From: Acidobacteriota bacterium
Lineage (GTDB): Bacteria; Acidobacteriota; Blastocatellia; Pyrinomonadales; Pyrinomonadaceae
NCBI GenBank assembly: GCA_020199775.1
Contig: JAIVJZ010000049.1
Coordinates: 1 to 64,000, forward strand
DNA length: 64,000 bases
Direction: 5' to 3'
Shown here: positions 56,700 to 64,000 of the stretch, piece by piece
Numbering within the stretch: position 1 is the first letter of the stretch
How the letters are laid out: every line of letters starts with the position of its first letter
The notes under the pieces: model-generated
Told to the model about the DNA's origin: nothing
The model's input: only the letters and a program-made list of their open reading frames with translations
The model's database searches: none
Position numbers and translations under genes: made by a program

Positions 56700-57449
56700 A
56701 TGTCAACGACATCCAACTGGGTTTCTATTCCGAAGCTAAGTCGGCAGCCGAGCCAGAGGTTGTTCTGTTTTCCCTATGCGGGCGGAGCCGCTTCGATCTA
56801 TCGCGGGTGGGCTAACAAACTCCCGCCCGACATTGGGGTCTATCCGGTACAGCTTCCCGGTCATGGGAACAGATTGGGGGAGGCGCCCTTCAAGCGAATC
56901 GAACCGCTGGTGGAGGCCGCGGCCGCCGCGCTCCTGCCTTATTTCGAGGGGTCGTTTGCTTTTTTCGGTCACAGTATGGGGGCGATCATCAGTTTCGAGT
57001 TAGCCCGTCTACTGCGTCGAGAACACAAGCCGACACCCGCGCACCTGTTTCTCTCAGGCCGCGCCGCGCCGCACAAACGGAAGAAGGAGTATCTGAGCTA
57101 CAACCTGCCGGAACCGGAGTTTATCGAAGAGTTGCGGCGGTTGAAAGGAACCCCTCAAGAGGTGCTGGAACATCCCGAGTTGATGGATATGTTGAGCCCA
57201 ATACTTCGCGCGGATTTTGAAATTTGTGAGACGTACCGGCATCTGCCGGAGCCGCCGCTCGACTGTCCCATCACAGCTTTTTCGGGCTTGCTGGATCAAG
57301 ACGTGTCGCGCGAACAAATAGAAGGCTGGCGTGAATATACAAGCTCATCCTTCACGCTGCGTATGTTTCCCGGCGATCACTTTTTTCTTCACGACTCTGC
57401 GCCCCCGATGCTACAGACGATGGCACAGGCGATGAGAGACATGACGTGA
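56700..57449 (+). CDS. Type II thioesterase (GrsT/surfactin-TE-like), orphan
   Basis: The 249-aa product is an alpha/beta-hydrolase of the external thioesterase family: LFCFPYAGGAASIYRGW, VYPVQLPGHGNRL, FGHSMGAIISFELARLL (nucleophile Ser), LFLSGRAAPHKRKK (lid), FSGLLDQDVSREQI (Asp) and FPGDHFFLHDSA (His). Such enzymes remove misprimed acyl groups from carrier proteins of NRPS/PKS systems. No synthetase or carrier gene is in the window, so its partner lies elsewhere or it serves another acyl-thioester. It has no signal peptide and acts in the cytosol. Confidence 0.9.
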   Translation: MSTTSNWVSIPKLSRQPSQRLFCFPYAGGAASIYRGWANKLPPDIGVYPVQLPGHGNRLGEAPFKRIEPLVEAAAAALLPYFEGSFAFFGHSMGAIISFELARLLRREHKPTPAHLFLSGRAAPHKRKKEYLSYNLPEPEFIEELRRLKGTPQEVLEHPELMDMLSPILRADFEICETYRHLPEPPLDCPITAFSGLLDQDVSREQIEGWREYTSSSFTLRMFPGDHFFLHDSAPPMLQTMAQAMRDMT

Positions 57450-57657
57450 GAATAAGAAGCGCGATACTTGACGACGCTTCACGGCGGTTTCGTCCAACGT
57501 CGAAGCTGCTTATGCTTTTGCGCCGAGCGTGGCCGCCGCCGTAGGACTGCGATGCCGGAACCACGCCGGAAAATGAAGTCGCGCATCCAGAGGCGGCTCC
57601 GACCCTTCGGATCACCAATCGGCATTAACTAAATTTTCAATTTAAGGAAGAATTCTT

Positions 57658-59628
57658 ATGGCCGCCCAAGTTGAGACATTTACCTTTCAGGCCGAGACCA
57701 AGCATCTGCTCGACCTCATGATCCACTCGCTCTATACGACGAAGGATATTTTCCTGCGCGAGTTGATCTCGAACGCTTCGGACGCGCTCGACAGTTTGCG
57801 TTTTGAAGCCCTGACGCGGGTGGAGTTGCTCGACAACGACGAGAAACTCGAAATCAGGCTCGAAACGGATCGACCGGCACGCACTCTCACGATCCACGAC
57901 AATGGCATCGGCATGAGCCGCGAAGAGGTCATCACCAACATCGGGACGATTGCCAAATCCGGCACGCGCGAGTTGCGCGAAAAACTCCGGCAGGGCGTTT
58001 CCGGCGAGCAAGTCGCAGAATTGATCGGCCAATTCGGGGTCGGATTTTATTCCGCCTTCATGGTGGCCGAGAGAGTCACACTGGTGACGCGTCGAGCGGG
58101 CGAAGCGGCGGCCACCCGTTGGGAATCAACCGGCGACGGACAATACACCTTGAGCGACGCGACGCGCGCCAATCATGGCACGTCCATCACATTGCAACTC
58201 AAGACGCCCGACCCTGAGAACGGCGTCGAGGATTACACCGACAAGTGGATTTTATCGCGCATCGTCAAACGATATTCCGACTTTGTGAGTTACCCCATCA
58301 TCTTTCAGGAGGTGCGCGAGGAGGAGGCCATAGACGAGGCCGGCAATCCGCAAGTGGATGAGCCGAAGACCAACGTGGTTGAAGATAAAGTCCTCAACTC
58401 GATGAAACCGATCTGGATGCGCCCCGCCGCCGACGTGCCGGAGAGCGACTTCAACGAGTTCTACAGGCACATCACGCACGACCAGCACGAACCTTTGAAG
58501 CGCATCACGTTGAGGGCCGAAGGCACGCTCGAATATCAGGCGCTGTTGTTCATTCCTTCCCACGCTTCCTATGATTTCTACTACCACACGGCCGAATGGG
58601 GGCTTCGTCTCTACGCCAAAGGCGTGCTGATCATGGAGCAGTGTGCGGAACTGCTTCCGCGCTACCTCAGATTTATCAGGGGGTTGGTTGATTCCGCCGA
58701 CCTGCCGCTCAACATCTCGCGACAGATGCTGCAACAAGACCGGCAGGTCGGGGTCATCCGTAAATGGTTGACGAAGAAGTCGCTCGATAGTTTGCAAACG
58801 ATGGCGGAAGAGGAGCCGGACAAGTTCCGCATTTTCTGGGAGCAGTTCGGCCGCGCGCTCAAGGAGGGCGTCAGTTCGGACTACGACAATAAGGATCGTC
58901 TCATCTCGCTGCTGCGTTTTCAATCCTCACACGATGCGGAAAATCTGATCACGCTCAAAGACTACGTGAGGCGCATGAAGGAAGACCAGCAGGAGATATT
59001 TTATCTGACGGGCGAATCGCGCCGCGTCGTCGAGAATTCGCCGCACCTTGAGGCTTTCAAAGCCAAGGGCTACGAAGTCCTCTATCTGGTCGATTCGGTC
59101 GACGAATTGGTGGTTCAATATCTGACGGAGTTTGAAGGTAAAAAGCTCAAGTCGGTCGTGAAAGGGACGGTTAAAGTCGGGAGCGAGGAGGAGAGCGCGC
59201 AGGTCGAAAAGGAGTTAAAACAAAAGACGGAAGAGGCGTCTGAATTGCTCCGGCACATACAGGAACATCTGGATCAGTACGTCAAAGAAGTGCGCCTCAC
59301 CAACCGGCTCACGACCTCGCCGGTCTGCCTCGTCGGGGCGGAGATGGACTACAGCCCGCAGATGGAACGCCTCCTGCAAATGGGGCAGGGCGGGCGACCC
59401 AAGCAGCGTCGCATTATGGAGCTTAACCCGCAGCACGAAATTTTCAATCGAATCCGCGAACGCTTTCAACACCACCGGGATGATGCCGGCATCGGCAAGT
59501 ACGCCGAGTTGCTGCTCGGCTACGCACTGCTGGCCGAGGGCTCGGAATTGCCCGACCCCGTACACTTCAACCAACTTGTCGCAGAACTGATGCTCCAGAC
59601 TTTAAGCCACACTCCTGCGGCCGAGTGA
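57658..59628 (+). CDS. htpG: Molecular chaperone HtpG (Hsp90)
   Basis: The 656-aa product is full length. The N-terminal GHKL ATPase has LRELISNASDALDSLRFE, IHDNGIGMSREEVITNIGTI, AKSGTRELREK and GQFGVGFYSAFMVA. The middle domain has PIWMRP-type, YLRFIRGLVDSADLPLNISR and QQDRQVGVIRKWL motifs, and the C-terminal dimerisation domain has LTTSPVCLV and RRIMELNPQHEIF. The ATG follows AAGGAAG. It folds and remodels client proteins in the cytosol. It stands alone; no heat-shock control element was recognised. Confidence 0.97.
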   Translation: MAAQVETFTFQAETKHLLDLMIHSLYTTKDIFLRELISNASDALDSLRFEALTRVELLDNDEKLEIRLETDRPARTLTIHDNGIGMSREEVITNIGTIAKSGTRELREKLRQGVSGEQVAELIGQFGVGFYSAFMVAERVTLVTRRAGEAAATRWESTGDGQYTLSDATRANHGTSITLQLKTPDPENGVEDYTDKWILSRIVKRYSDFVSYPIIFQEVREEEAIDEAGNPQVDEPKTNVVEDKVLNSMKPIWMRPAADVPESDFNEFYRHITHDQHEPLKRITLRAEGTLEYQALLFIPSHASYDFYYHTAEWGLRLYAKGVLIMEQCAELLPRYLRFIRGLVDSADLPLNISRQMLQQDRQVGVIRKWLTKKSLDSLQTMAEEEPDKFRIFWEQFGRALKEGVSSDYDNKDRLISLLRFQSSHDAENLITLKDYVRRMKEDQQEIFYLTGESRRVVENSPHLEAFKAKGYEVLYLVDSVDELVVQYLTEFEGKKLKSVVKGTVKVGSEEESAQVEKELKQKTEEASELLRHIQEHLDQYVKEVRLTNRLTTSPVCLVGAEMDYSPQMERLLQMGQGGRPKQRRIMELNPQHEIFNRIRERFQHHRDDAGIGKYAELLLGYALLAEGSELPDPVHFNQLVAELMLQTLSHTPAAE

Positions 59629-59679
59629 CGTGCATCGAAGTGAGAGGCGAGAGTTGATGCGTGCCCGCGCGCGAGGCAT

Positions 59680-60996
59680 TCACAACGACAAAAACTCGCC
59701 TTGCTTAAATCGTTTGTCAATCTTCTGGACGTTTGCGAAGTCTTGAAGCGGATTACCATTCAAGACTAAAAAACTCGCCTCATACCCATTTTTCAAACGG
59801 CCGATTTTCCGCTCCGGGAATATCGTCAACGCCGTCGTCTCACACCACATTTTCAACAACGTGAGATTATCAAACACTTCCAGCTTATGTAGATTTAGAG
59901 CTTCGGCCAGAGACGTTTGCCGGTAGCTGTCGCTTCCAATCGCTACGCGGACGCCGTGCGCCTTTAAGAGTCGGAGGTTTTGCACGAGTAAGTTGCGCAT
60001 CTCGTCGAAAGGCTCACCTTCCCTTTTCTGTAAAGCCTGATCGATGGCGGAGATGAGTGTCGTCACGACCGTCACGCGATTGCGGGCGGCGAGGCGAGCG
60101 TCCGCCACGGCGATCTTAAAGCGTGAAGCGTCATACTTCTTCCAATCTCCGTTTTCCGGTCTGAAACCGGGGGTATGATTTATCTCGTCAACTCCGGCGA
60201 TCAGGGCGTTGTGAAAGTCGGTTGCCGTCTCGACGTGAGTTGAGACGCGCAAGCGTGCGCGGTGCGCCCGGCGGACGATTTCGGTCAAGAGGGCGGGGTT
60301 CAGCCCCCGCCAGTCTAGATAAGCATCGTCCACTTTGCGTCTCTCATACTCCTCCGAATACTGTAGGTAAGTTTTAATAAAATCGGGTTTCCCCGCCAAA
60401 ACTTTTTCCCACTTGCGTTCGAGGTCGGCGAGATTATCGATGATGAAATAAAAGCTGCCTTCAGCCCAATCTTCGGGCTTCGCCCCGCGCTCTAGATTGC
60501 GCTTTACGACGCCCAACGGATGCCCTCCCGAAACGGTCAACCCGCCGTTTGCAAACACCACGTCGATACTGTTCGGAATGTTAATCTTGCCGAGTAGAGA
60601 CCTTCTCGCATGGGGAAGGTTATTCGGATTTTTGACGTAGAAGATGCCGTCTTGAAGATACTTGCGAATGACTTCGCCGACGCGTCCTGATTCTTCTACG
60701 TTGTGGTTGTGCGCCTCGCCGAAAGGCGGAATCACATACTTGCCGGTCAGGTCGAAGACGGAATCAATTCGGGCGGGCTTTTTTGAAGTCAAAATTCTGT
60801 CGACCGAATAGAACCCCTCGTTTTGGAAACCCAGCCCGTTAAACCACTGACCGTTAATAAAGCGGAAAGTTTTCGACGAAGATTGCCGACCCGGCGCCTT
60901 TGCCCCAAACGTCAGCCCGACGATTGTCGCGGCCGTGCCGGTAAGAAAAGCCCTTCGGGTAAAACCTTCGGCGTTATCGTCTTCGAGACCGGACAT
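59680..60996 (-). CDS. Tat-exported amidohydrolase-family protein
   Basis: The start is the ATG at 60996, preceded by GGGAGG; an in-frame ATG 54 bases upstream has no ribosome site. 438 aa. A twin-arginine signal (FTRRAFLTGTAATIVGLTFG) leads a composite amidohydrolase: beta-sandwich edge, GEAHNHNVEESG (metal-binding His pair), KPDFIKTYLQYSEEYERRKV, RLRVSTHVETATDFHNAL (His), DEINHTPGF (His) and IGSDSYRQTSLAEA (Asp). The C-terminal sandwich ends KNGYEASFLVLNGNPLQDF. Metal ligands are present, so a hydrolase of the imidazolonepropionase-like group is likely, acting in the periplasm. Substrate unknown. Confidence 0.87.
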   Translation of the reverse strand: MSGLEDDNAEGFTRRAFLTGTAATIVGLTFGAKAPGRQSSSKTFRFINGQWFNGLGFQNEGFYSVDRILTSKKPARIDSVFDLTGKYVIPPFGEAHNHNVEESGRVGEVIRKYLQDGIFYVKNPNNLPHARRSLLGKINIPNSIDVVFANGGLTVSGGHPLGVVKRNLERGAKPEDWAEGSFYFIIDNLADLERKWEKVLAGKPDFIKTYLQYSEEYERRKVDDAYLDWRGLNPALLTEIVRRAHRARLRVSTHVETATDFHNALIAGVDEINHTPGFRPENGDWKKYDASRFKIAVADARLAARNRVTVVTTLISAIDQALQKREGEPFDEMRNLLVQNLRLLKAHGVRVAIGSDSYRQTSLAEALNLHKLEVFDNLTLLKMWCETTALTIFPERKIGRLKNGYEASFLVLNGNPLQDFANVQKIDKRFKQGEFLSL

Positions 60997-61401
60997 AACT
61001 TTGCCTCCCAATTTTGTGGCGGAAATTCCGTGACGTTGCTTTGAGTTCATCTAACGACTGAAAGCCGCCCGACTCGATGCAAAGCAGACACGGCATGCCC
61101 GCTCCGAACGTCTAACTATAACTTCATGCGAAGCTGCCGGAAACCGGCAAACCGAGAGTTTGAGTTGCGTAAATGTACCGCGACGGGCTCGCCCTGGTGG
61201 AAAAAGTAGATTCCAGCCCCACGGAATCCGTCTCAGAAACCGCTCAGAAAAATATCCCAAAGCGGAGCGGAGTTTCATTTTCCAGCCCACCTTTTTCATA
61301 GTTTTAACATCGAAGTTTCCGCAGCCTGACCGAACGACCGGTAGCCGAAGTTTTTAGCCATCCTGACCGTTACTTCTATTTTTACAGGGACTCTAATAAA
61401 G
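60997..61401. other. Intergenic region between divergent genes
   Basis: About 400 bases; no gene or regulatory motif was recognised beyond the ribosome site of the amidohydrolase gene. Confidence 0.5.
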
Positions 61402-62610
61402 GTGAAGACAAAAGAGGCAAGACATGCAACTTTAGCCGCAGTCCTGTTAACCCTGTTGGGTTTTGGAGGTCTGTTTTTACAGAGTGCGAGGCGTCCGTCC
61501 GGGCAGCACGCTCAGGGCACGTTGATGCCTTCGCTCCAGACGGTTGAGGCGGCCGAGATTCCCGCGTGGGAGAGAGCCGCGCAAAAGGTAAAAGAGGATC
61601 GGGGCGAACCGGTCGGCAAGCAGGCCAAGATTGAAGTCCCTTCGCAACTCCGGCACTACAGCGACAAAAAGCGGTTTCTGGCCGTTCAGGTGGCCGAGTG
61701 GCGCAAGCACCAATTGGAGACCCCGCGCGACTACGCCGACCTCGCCGATCTGATTCAGAAGGGCGAACTGGCGGAGCTCGAGCCCGTGAGCGACAGTTAC
61801 ATTCTCTACGGGGTCGGCGGGCGCGCGACGGGCGAGCCTTTCACGGTTTTTAACAGGTCGAGCAAAAAGAAGAGTGTGGCGCTCTTAGATCAGGCTGCGC
61901 TGGACGGAGAGTATGAGCGGATAGCCGCGTCGGCCGGAAATCTGAAAAGTGAGATCGCAACGTTCAGGGAAGAATTGGGTGCGCTCCCTAAAAAAGAGCG
62001 GACACAGCGTAAGTCGCTGCAAGCTAAAATTGCCGGGAAGGAAAAGGCGCTGAAGAAAGAGACCGGGGATAAAGAGTTGCTTGATGCACACTACGGTAAC
62101 CCGGAAGAACGACGGCGGCTCTTCAACGAGTACGCGAAGATTGAGGCGTTGGCAAAAGATTTCTCGGGGCTGACATACGACCTTGAGGATGCGGATTCGC
62201 GTCAACAGATGAAGGAGCGTATGTTGCGCCACCTGCGCCCCGAAGCGATTCGCGTCATGGAAGAGGTGGCCGTCTCTTACCGGCAGAAGTTCGACAGGCC
62301 GCTGCCCGTCAGCTCGCTCGTGCGCCCGCACGAGTACCAGAATGATTTGAGCAAGGTGAACCCTAACGCCACCCGCATTGCGATACCGCCGCACTCGACG
62401 GGTCTGGCCTTCGACATCTATAACAAGTATATGACGGCCGAAGAACAGCAGTATGTGATGACGGAGCTTGCGCGCTTAAAAGATGAAGCCTTGATAGAGG
62501 TTTTGCGCGAGAACCGGGATCACTTTCACGTCTTCGCCTTCATAGACGGCACACGACCCGGTGAGAAGCTCATACGCCAGTCGCTAGACGATGCGTCCGC
62601 AAGTGAATAG
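61402..62610 (+). CDS. DUF5715-like secreted protein with M15-type motif
   Basis: The 402-aa product starts with GTG after TAATAAAG and has one N-terminal hydrophobic segment (ATLAAVLLTLLGFGGLFLQ, signal or anchor). The middle (about 170-245) is a charged helical coiled coil (TFREELGALPKKERTQRKSL, AKIAGKEKALKKETG). The C-terminal third has SSLVRPHEYQNDLSKVNPNA, IPPHSTGLAFDIYNKYM and ENRDHFHVFAFIDG. The His-x6-Asp and terminal His-x-His spacing resembles the zinc site of M15/VanY-like peptidases, so a peptidoglycan-directed activity is plausible but unproven. Confidence 0.78.
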   Translation: MKTKEARHATLAAVLLTLLGFGGLFLQSARRPSGQHAQGTLMPSLQTVEAAEIPAWERAAQKVKEDRGEPVGKQAKIEVPSQLRHYSDKKRFLAVQVAEWRKHQLETPRDYADLADLIQKGELAELEPVSDSYILYGVGGRATGEPFTVFNRSSKKKSVALLDQAALDGEYERIAASAGNLKSEIATFREELGALPKKERTQRKSLQAKIAGKEKALKKETGDKELLDAHYGNPEERRRLFNEYAKIEALAKDFSGLTYDLEDADSRQQMKERMLRHLRPEAIRVMEEVAVSYRQKFDRPLPVSSLVRPHEYQNDLSKVNPNATRIAIPPHSTGLAFDIYNKYMTAEEQQYVMTELARLKDEALIEVLRENRDHFHVFAFIDGTRPGEKLIRQSLDDASASE

Positions 62611-62660
62611 CCGTAGTCGGACGCGGAGAGTGCGCACAACAGCAGCACCCGTAAGCACGC

Positions 62661-62700
62661 CGCGGATCGTCGAACGCGAGGCGAAAGCCGACGATCCGCG
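62661..62700. terminator. Perfect hairpin between convergent genes
   Basis: CGCGGATCGTCG (62661-62672) and CGACGATCCGCG (62689-62700) form a 12-bp stem around a 16-base loop, followed by TCCGGTCTTTTCC. Likely a shared terminator of the DUF5715 and CoA-binding genes. Confidence 0.6.
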
Positions 62701-62776
62701 TCCGGTCTTTTCCGTCTCTGCCCGCGAGTTTATCGACCACGGCGAAGAGTCGCACCCCGCATTACTTTACACACGC

Positions 62777-63214
62777 TCATCTCGCCCGGCGATGCTCGAT
62801 CATCAGGCAGCGATCCTGCACTACTTTGATGCCGCTTTGCGCGAGCCTTTCGGCGACCTCGTCGTTGCGAATGCCCGACTGGAACCAGACGGCTTTAGGC
62901 TTCTTCGCCAGCATGTCGTCGAGGTGAAGGCTGATGACCTCTGGAAGTCGGAAGACATTTACGAGATCAATCTCTCCCGGAACGTCAACTAATTTTCGGT
63001 AAACCTTAAGCCCGAGGATGGAAGTTACTTGCGGGTAGTAGACCGGAACCGGAATGATGTCCAACCCTGCCGAAGCGAGATATTTCGCGACATAGAAAGC
63101 AGGCTCGTTCGCCTGCGCCTCAGTCTTGATGCCGAGCACGGCGACGCGCCTTGTCTGCGCCAGCAGCGTCCTGATTCCCTCAGTCCCTTCAACCAGATTC
63201 TCTTGCCAACTCAT
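62777..63214 (-). CDS. CoA-binding (YccU-like) protein
   Basis: The 145-aa product is a single CoA-binding Rossmann domain: RRVAVLGIKTEAQANEPAFY, VAKYLASAGLDIIPVPVYYP, KVYRKLVDVPGEIDLVNVFR and AVWFQSGIRNDEVAERLAQS, then GIKVVQDRCLMIEH. This is the length and motif set of YccU-type proteins, which bind CoA or a nucleotide in the cytosol; their role is not established. The ATG follows a GGGAGA stretch. Confidence 0.92.
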   Translation of the reverse strand: MSWQENLVEGTEGIRTLLAQTRRVAVLGIKTEAQANEPAFYVAKYLASAGLDIIPVPVYYPQVTSILGLKVYRKLVDVPGEIDLVNVFRLPEVISLHLDDMLAKKPKAVWFQSGIRNDEVAERLAQSGIKVVQDRCLMIEHRRAR

Positions 63215-63465
63215 GCTCGTCTCCCTTTCTCTGAAACCGTATCCTGCGGGTGCAAACCCTCGCCCCGAAATGGCAAATACCCTCGCGGCGCGCGGCCCAC
63301 GTTACTTACAGGAACAATCTACGAAAGTTTCTTGGAAGTGGAAGTCGCGCCCCTTTGCTACTTCGGACTCTTTCCTATTTAATTATCTTAACCTAAGTCG
63401 TCAGTCGGAGGTTGATGGCTCTGTGAACATCAGGAAGTCCTCTTCTGAAATCAACTGAAAATATA

Positions 63466-63494
63466 TTGACACGGTTGAAACCATCGATTACATT
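63466..63494 (+). promoter_or_regulatory. Strong promoter of the HTH-ParA pair, leaderless
   Basis: TTGACA (63466-63471), a 17-base spacer and TACATT (63489-63494) place transcription start at about 63501, one or two bases before the ATG at 63503. The spacer contains GGTTGAAACC, a small inverted repeat that could be an operator. Confidence 0.7.
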
Positions 63495-63502
63495 CCGCAA
63501 TT

Positions 63503-63703
63503 ATGAAATCGCTCGACATTAAACCGAACGACTTAATTACTCTGTCGGAAGCCGCGAAATTGCTTGGCGTAAGCCGCCCCAAGATGTCGCGACTGGTGGG
63601 CAGCGGCAAGCTCGCCACATTTGACGACCCCCTTGACGAACGCGCCAAATTGGTCAGCCGCCACGACGTGTTGGCACTGCAAGTGAGGGCTAAGGCAGCA
63701 TGA
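63503..63703 (+). CDS. Small helix-turn-helix (excisionase/MerR-type) DNA-binding protein
   Basis: The 66-aa product is one winged-helix unit: LITLSEAAKLLGVSRPKMSRLVGSGKLATF, then LDERAKLVSRHDVLALQ. This is the MerR/excisionase-like helix-turn-helix used by Xis proteins, small repressors and antitoxin-like partners. The mRNA appears leaderless. It overlaps the ParA gene by four bases (ATGA), so it may repress or target that operon. Confidence 0.8.
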   Translation: MKSLDIKPNDLITLSEAAKLLGVSRPKMSRLVGSGKLATFDDPLDERAKLVSRHDVLALQVRAKAA

Positions 63704-64000
63704 TCACTATAGCTATCGCCAATCAAAAAGGCGGAGTCGGTAAGAGTACTACCGCGGCCATGCTCGCCACCGAACTGGCAATGCGCGAATACGAGACGCT
63801 CTTGGTAGACGCCGACCCGCAGGCCAATGCCACACAAATCTTCATCGCGCCCGAACTTGTTCAGGTATCTTTGGCCGATGTTGTGATCGGCGAAGGCCGT
63901 CCCATCGCCGAGCGGCGCATGACGACGGAAGTGCCCCATTTAGATATAGTTCCGGCCACACTCGCGCTCGCCAACTTTGACCGTGAGAATGCCCTTTCCG
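63700..64000 (+). CDS. ParA-family ATPase, partial at the window end
   Basis: The frame opens with MITIAIANQKGGVGKSTTAA (deviant Walker A, KGGVGKST), then LLVDADPQANATQIF (Walker A' partner) and runs off at base 64000 after about 100 codons. ParA ATPases move plasmids, chromosomes or protein cargo. Coupling to a tiny helix-turn-helix protein, rather than to a nearby ParB or gid genes, is more like a plasmid or integrated-element partition module, but the downstream gene is not visible. Confidence 0.92.
   Translation, partial: MITIAIANQKGGVGKSTTAAMLATELAMREYETLLVDADPQANATQIFIAPELVQVSLADVVIGEGRPIAERRMTTEVPHLDIVPATLALANFDRENALS

Overview
The window looks like GC-rich chromosome from a soil-type Acidobacteriota, probably class Blastocatellia. 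This is inferred from the gene content: giant secreted proteins built from BACON, Calx-beta and DUF4214 modules, PT-rich linkers, LVIVD/DUF305 pairs, many secreted beta-propellers and a large two-component repertoire. No rRNA or tRNA gene and no CRISPR array was recognised. Coding sequence alternates strands in short operons, and the gaps hold an unusual number of gene remnants.

Layout. 1-2.9 kb: a decapitated NhaA antiporter, a KefB-like antiporter and a BamE-like secreted protein whose start codon lies in a repeat. 3.5-14.7 kb: one 3719-aa secreted multidomain protein. 14.7-16.9 kb: an integrase remnant, a serine hydrolase behind two perfect palindromes, and a di-heme oxidase remnant. 17-23.6 kb (minus): porin, PstS-like binding protein, hybrid kinase, response regulator and a cyclase fused to phosphorelay domains. 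24.1-28.0 kb: a ferritin-like protein with a Cys-rich bufferin-like tail, a DUF692 (MNIO) enzyme, its DUF2063 partner and a VOC protein. 28.3-32.2 kb: a MarR regulator, YceI and pirins, with visible operators. 32.3-39 kb: AraC remnant, phosphoesterase, membrane MutS-like ATPase, alpha/beta hydrolase, small conserved protein, broken PQQ-propeller gene. 39.2-42.0 kb: DUF305/LVIVD pair. 42.2-44.8 kb: two endolysin-type enzymes and a leucine-rich-repeat protein. 45-56 kb: a sugar dehydrogenase and a BNR-propeller protein carrying the same BACON/Calx-beta/DUF4214 tail as the giant protein, with FecR, GH1-like and PLP-decarboxylase genes between them. 56.7-63.2 kb: thioesterase, HtpG, amidohydrolase, DUF5715 and CoA-binding proteins. 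63.5 kb to the end: a leaderless helix-turn-helix/ParA pair running off the window.

The most notable system is the operon at 24.1-27.6 kb. The tail of the ferritin-like protein combines the Cys spacing of DUF2282 (BufA1-type) peptides with a CKGQGGC block. Immediately downstream are the MNIO oxygenase and partner that modify such cysteines. This suggests a ferritin-like iron protein whose own C-terminus is the substrate for post-translational modification. Second in interest is a set of three secreted proteins with different N-terminal propellers and one shared C-terminal tail. Third is a small TA-bounded inverted-repeat element in four copies, one at the junction of two broken genes.
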